From Eonycteris spelaea (lineage: Eukaryota > Chordata > Mammalia > Chiroptera > Pteropodidae), in contig PUFA01000143.1 in the NCBI GenBank assembly GCA_003508835.1, positions 2,292,501 to 2,356,500 of the forward strand: DNA of 64,000 nt, read 5' to 3'. Position numbers and translations under genes: made by a program. Under the pieces are notes generated by a model that saw only the letters and a list, made by a program, of their open reading frames with translations, made no database searches and had not been told where the DNA came from. Shown piece by piece: positions 60,290-64,000 of this stretch. Position 1 is the stretch's first letter, and each line of letters begins with the position of its first letter.

Positions 60290-60500
60290 ATTCTTTTCTG
60301 TCCTCCGGAAGAGTTAGTGCTCCTTCCTTATATTCCTATCATACTTTGACCTACTTTAGTAATAGCATTAACATTATATGTAACTTCATGTACACATATC
60401 TAATTTCACTAGATTAATTGGGAGTGTAACTGAATTATTTGACTTTGTATCCCAGCCCTAGCACAATGCTTGGCATATAATAATCAGTGATACTTGTGGA
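60290..60500 (+). repeat. LINE-2 3' end, sense
   Basis: 'tattatttgactttgtat'-like sequence, then 'ccctagcacaatgcttggca' and 'tataataatcagtgatactt', match the sense L2 3' end. Confidence 0.7.
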
Positions 60501-60539
60501 AGGGCAAGAGAAGAAGCAAAGAAGGAAGAAAAGAGGGGG

Positions 60540-60830
60540 GATGCTTGGAAATGGATGAATAGGCTTGCATGGAATGCAGAGGATCCTGAATGCCAATTGA
60601 GAGTTCTGCTATACTTCATTTTGTAGATAATGGGCAATTTCTGAAGGTTTCTAAAATAGGGAAATAATGAATGTATAATTATTGCTTTATAAATGAAATA
60701 TCTGATAATTGTATTTAATATGGATTAAATTAAAGAAAAATCCCAAGAGAAAGATCAAGTCCAGAAGTAATTGGGATAGACCAAAGTTAGGAATTGAATA
60801 CCCCAAAGAGCTCTTGTACATTTGAGGTAG
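60540..60830 (-). repeat. LINE-2 internal fragment, antisense
   Basis: 'gatcctgaatgccaattgag' and 'gataatgggcaatttctgaa', followed by 'taggg' and 'aataatgaatg', track the antisense L2 segment that normally reads 'ggcaatggggagccattgaa'. It is highly decayed. Confidence 0.5.
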
Positions 60831-63800
60831 AAAGAAAAAAAATAGAAGTAAAAATAAACAAGCTTAGTGATGGTACTCTTGTAGTTTCATTAACATAAAA
60901 CGTTAATAGAATAAAATATGTAACTTTTTGTGTAAATGAATAATTCACCCTAGGGATATTTTAAAAGTTTAAGGTAGAACATTCCAGAATCCAGAATTTA
61001 CCATCCAACTAGATATTCGGGTGTAACTTTGAAGAATCAAGTTGAAGTTTTGGTATTGGAGGTCATTTAAATAGGGAAAGGACTTTCAGCATGGAGTAAG
61101 ATGCTATAAAGAGAACAACAAAGAAAAGAATAGCTTAAGGGGAGAATATTAAATGTAACCAATATTTAGGAAATTGAGAAGGAAAAGAAACCTCAAAAGA
61201 ATCAGAAGAAGCAATGAGAAGTTCTATGCATTTCCACTATTGCTCAAGAACAATTAATGCACATTTGTCTGTCTAGTACAACATACTCATTCTGGATTTC
61301 AAGTTTTTTTTTTTTTTTTAAATGATGGCCACTTCAAATTATGCACAACAGATTACTTTTTAGACTATCTACTATATAATTTTTTGTCTGCGTGATTGAT
61401 ATGCTCTGGGAAATAAATACTACTATGTTTATTTGGCACATATTAATTTTGCTTTTGGAAAAGAAGATGGCATTTTGAATAAATGTTTTGAGGTAGACAT
61501 TCAGATCAGAACCCCCAAAGACAAAAATTACAGCACATTAAAGCTTTGTATTTAGAATCTTTCTACTATGTAATTTGCCCCTTTATAACTTTTCTACTTT
61601 ATATAGATTATCTCTCCTGACACTTCAGAAAGCATAGGAAGACTGGACTGATACATTATACAAAGGAGCAGCAGATGTAGTTGGCAAAAGCGCAGCATGT
61701 TACCAGCACTTTTCATCTTGTGCCTATGACAGACATCATGTTATTAACCATAATGACAATATTTTTGCTGAACTTCTTGGAATCATTCACAACGTGACAT
61801 ACCAGACCTGAAGGACCAATTAATGGGTGTCGGTATGGGTGATAATAGGCATCTGTGATCTATTAAACCATCAAGAATTACATACAAAAATAAGGAGAAA
61901 CATGAACAGAGCATACTCATCCAAAAAAATGTGTATTGTCAGAGTTCCAGAATTATGAAATCATTTTACTGCTGCCCTTCAAATCAGACAACATGAGTGA
62001 AAAACTATATTGCAGGGTAAGCTTTAAGGGGAGGACAAAAGGAGATATTGTAATACAACAGCCATGTTTAAAAATGAACTATGAAAAACTGTTTTGGGGT
62101 AAGAGTCAAGGAATACTGAAGTTGGAAAGAGAAAAAACATTAAGGGAAAAATAAGCAAAATCAAGAAGAAAATGTATGTAAGTGAAAGAAGTGAAGCAGG
62201 CAGGAAAGAAGCAGAAAACAGAATCATTTTCTTTAAATGAAATTGTACATCAACATCTCTCTGAGTTTCATAAAAATGTTGATAGACATGTACTGGTCCT
62301 TCTGATATTCAGCCCATTGAAGATGTATAGGTGATCCTGATTTAAAGCAGCATTTATTAAGAAGTTCACAACATCAATTCATCCATCTGGACATACATAG
62401 ACTGGAAATTAGTTTTTATATTTTTTAAAAAGCAAACCTTTTCTTAATTAGTTTTACTAAAAGCTTTACTTTTAAGTAAATTATTTACAGAGATTTGAGG
62501 GGAGTTGGTTTTTTCTGAAATTGAGGGTATTCCCATATATTATAAAGTGCTATGTGTTTTATCATATGTTGATTCTTTTTAAATATTTATTGAACCTCCA
62601 AAACTTGTCAGACATTCATTAGTCACCCTCACCCCTTAGCTACAGCAAAAATGGTCACTTGACTTAGGGTTTGGGATCCATTTATATTGAGGGAAATTGA
62701 AAATTCATCAAGAGTGTCTCTAACTTTCTCAGAATCTTTTTACAATCATTCCTATTGTAAAAAGATCAACTAGATTTTGATTTGGAAGTCTCAAATTTAA
62801 TTACTACTATTTTTCACCCCCCAAACCACATGAAAAAAAAAATATATATATATATAAACTGTATTTTGATGATAGTTAGTGAGTAAGTATGTCACAAATT
62901 CTTTTCCTTTTCTAACTGATATTGACCTCGCACTACTGCATTCAAGCATAACTCTGAAGGCCTTCTTTGATGTTAGGCTTAATGGGAGAATTTAACAGTC
63001 CTGTCTGCTGTCCTGATGTTTTCTAGTTGCTTAGGGCTGGTTGTCAGCAGCTTATTTGGCAACCCAGTAGGAGAGGTTAATTAGCAGGGAGAGTTGAAAA
63101 GTGCTACCTAGGGAGAGCAGGAGTTCTATGCCCACTGGGAGCCTGGAAGACAAAGAAGTTGAGAAGTATATATTTTCTCTGTTGGGGAATCTTTTTCTCT
63201 ATGGGACTTGAGTTCAAACAGTGGCCAGCACCTTGTTGCCTAAACATGAGAGACACAGAATCAAAGTGTCCTGAAAATGAATGTTGTTTAGAATGGGGAT
63301 CAGAGATTTGTCTTTCAGTCAGAAAGCCAAGATAGTTTTGTTGCTCTCCATAGTGAAAGGCTTTGATTGCTGCAAATTAGAGCTCACTGTTCCCTGAAGT
63401 TTAAGTTTATTCAGTGTTTTGCCCTTTCAGAGCCCCTTACTGTTAAGAACTGCTATGGGATTTAGCACTTGTTTAATATAGGTGAATTATTTGTGATCAG
63501 TCATGACTAGTCTTATAGGCTACAAGTCTGCTGTCAAGGTGAAAGTGAAGAACACTTTATATAATGTAGATTTAACTGAGTGGTCATCTTCAAAGGGATC
63601 TTAGCACAACACATTCTGGAATGCTCATCACTGTGTCTTACATTCAAAACTGACGGAGTGCTGGAACAGAAGAATCACTTTTAAAAATTTTCTGCTACTG
63701 TACTAGAAAGCACTGTTGTTTTAAGCTAGAAAAATGATAACAGCTGTACCAGAAAACTAATGTCTTCTAAACAGTATCAATTAGGTTTGCAATCATTGAT

Positions 63801-64000
63801 ACATATACTGGTGTGATGTCAGAGAAGAGGGTTAATCATGTGTGTGTCTGCTCAGTTCTTTTATCTACAATCCCTTTAACAAGGGTCTGGGCATTCATAG
63901 AACAAGCTGAAGGCCACAGAGGTTGTTTGTGGCTTATGCTTCTCCATTTCTAGTTTACAGGGTAGTGTTTTTTCTGAAATACTTTATTTTTAAGATTACA
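60831..64000. other. Unique AT-rich intergenic DNA
   Basis: No gene or repeat family recognised. Notable low-complexity tracts are T16 (61304-61319) and (TA)n (62838-62858). The 71-72 codon frames at 61936-62154 and 62024-62227 overlap on opposite strands and have no recognised homologue. Confidence 0.4.
62830..62858. repeat. A-run plus (TA)n microsatellite
   Basis: An A10 run is followed by about ten TA units. Confidence 0.9.

Noticed and set aside
1..64000. CRISPR array, operon, integron, prophage or other defence-type system
   Set aside because: There are no regularly spaced direct repeats, no dense same-strand coding genes and no prokaryotic signals. The sequence is mammalian intergenic DNA.
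1..64000. tRNA, snRNA, Y RNA or 7SL genes
   Set aside because: No A/B-box tRNA fold, U6 or Y-RNA signature was found on reading. Only tRNA-derived MIR relics are present.

Overview
The window looks like AT-rich, intergenic nuclear DNA from a placental mammal. The evidence is multiple LINE-1 copies of several ages, fossil LINE-2, MIR, MER5A, Tigger and MLT1 relics, microsatellites, and no intact host gene. The 3' ends of the younger L1s (for example the '...atataaatgtct...' and '...acctgaaactaatataaaata...' stretches near 2280-2340) resemble bat L1 3' ends as I remember them. No Alu, B1/B2, carnivore, ruminant or equine SINE was recognised. My best guess is a laurasiatherian, probably a bat, at moderate to low confidence. 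No bacterial or viral gene system is present.

Layout. Positions 1-11 kb are mostly unique DNA with a 5'-truncated L1 that keeps its target-site duplication (1309-2361), old L2/MIR/L1M pieces, and a processed, disabled copy of N6AMT1 on the minus strand (about 6040-6690). Positions 11.0-32.6 kb are an L1 cluster. An antisense L1 (11039-16371) and a sense L1 of the same subfamily (17385-22396) stand head to head around 1 kb of unique DNA. The sense L1 lost its 3' end where it meets an opposite-strand L1 fragment. That fragment is split by a 2.5-kb ORF2-deleted 'half-L1' (22544-25047) with a 15-bp duplication. A long antisense L1 with a long 5'UTR (25111-32640) follows and ends against a (TG)n tract.

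Positions 32.7-44.6 kb are mainly unique DNA with ancient DNA transposons (MER5A, a Tigger element, a MER30-like hAT), MIR, a probable old LTR, a 1.45-kb fossil L2 whose reverse-transcriptase reading frame is still open for 183 codons, and a twin-primed 5'-inverted L1. Positions 44.6-54.9 kb are a nested block. An old antisense half-L1 is split by an L1M-derived insertion and by a 6.1-kb antisense L1 with a 15-bp duplication. That inner L1 carries a patch of 5'UTR inside ORF2. A perfect 27-bp inverted repeat sits at the ORF2-deletion junction of the outer element.

Positions 54.9-64 kb are mostly unique, with L2 relics and an MLT1 LTR. No functional protein-coding gene is supported. Every long reading frame lies in a transposable element, the pseudogene, a microsatellite, or sequence showing no recognisable family. 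The most instructive content is the record of retrotransposition: duplications, inversions, internal deletions, nesting and one retrocopied gene. Repeat names come from recalled consensus sequences, not from a database search, and boundaries are usually good to about 10-50 bases.
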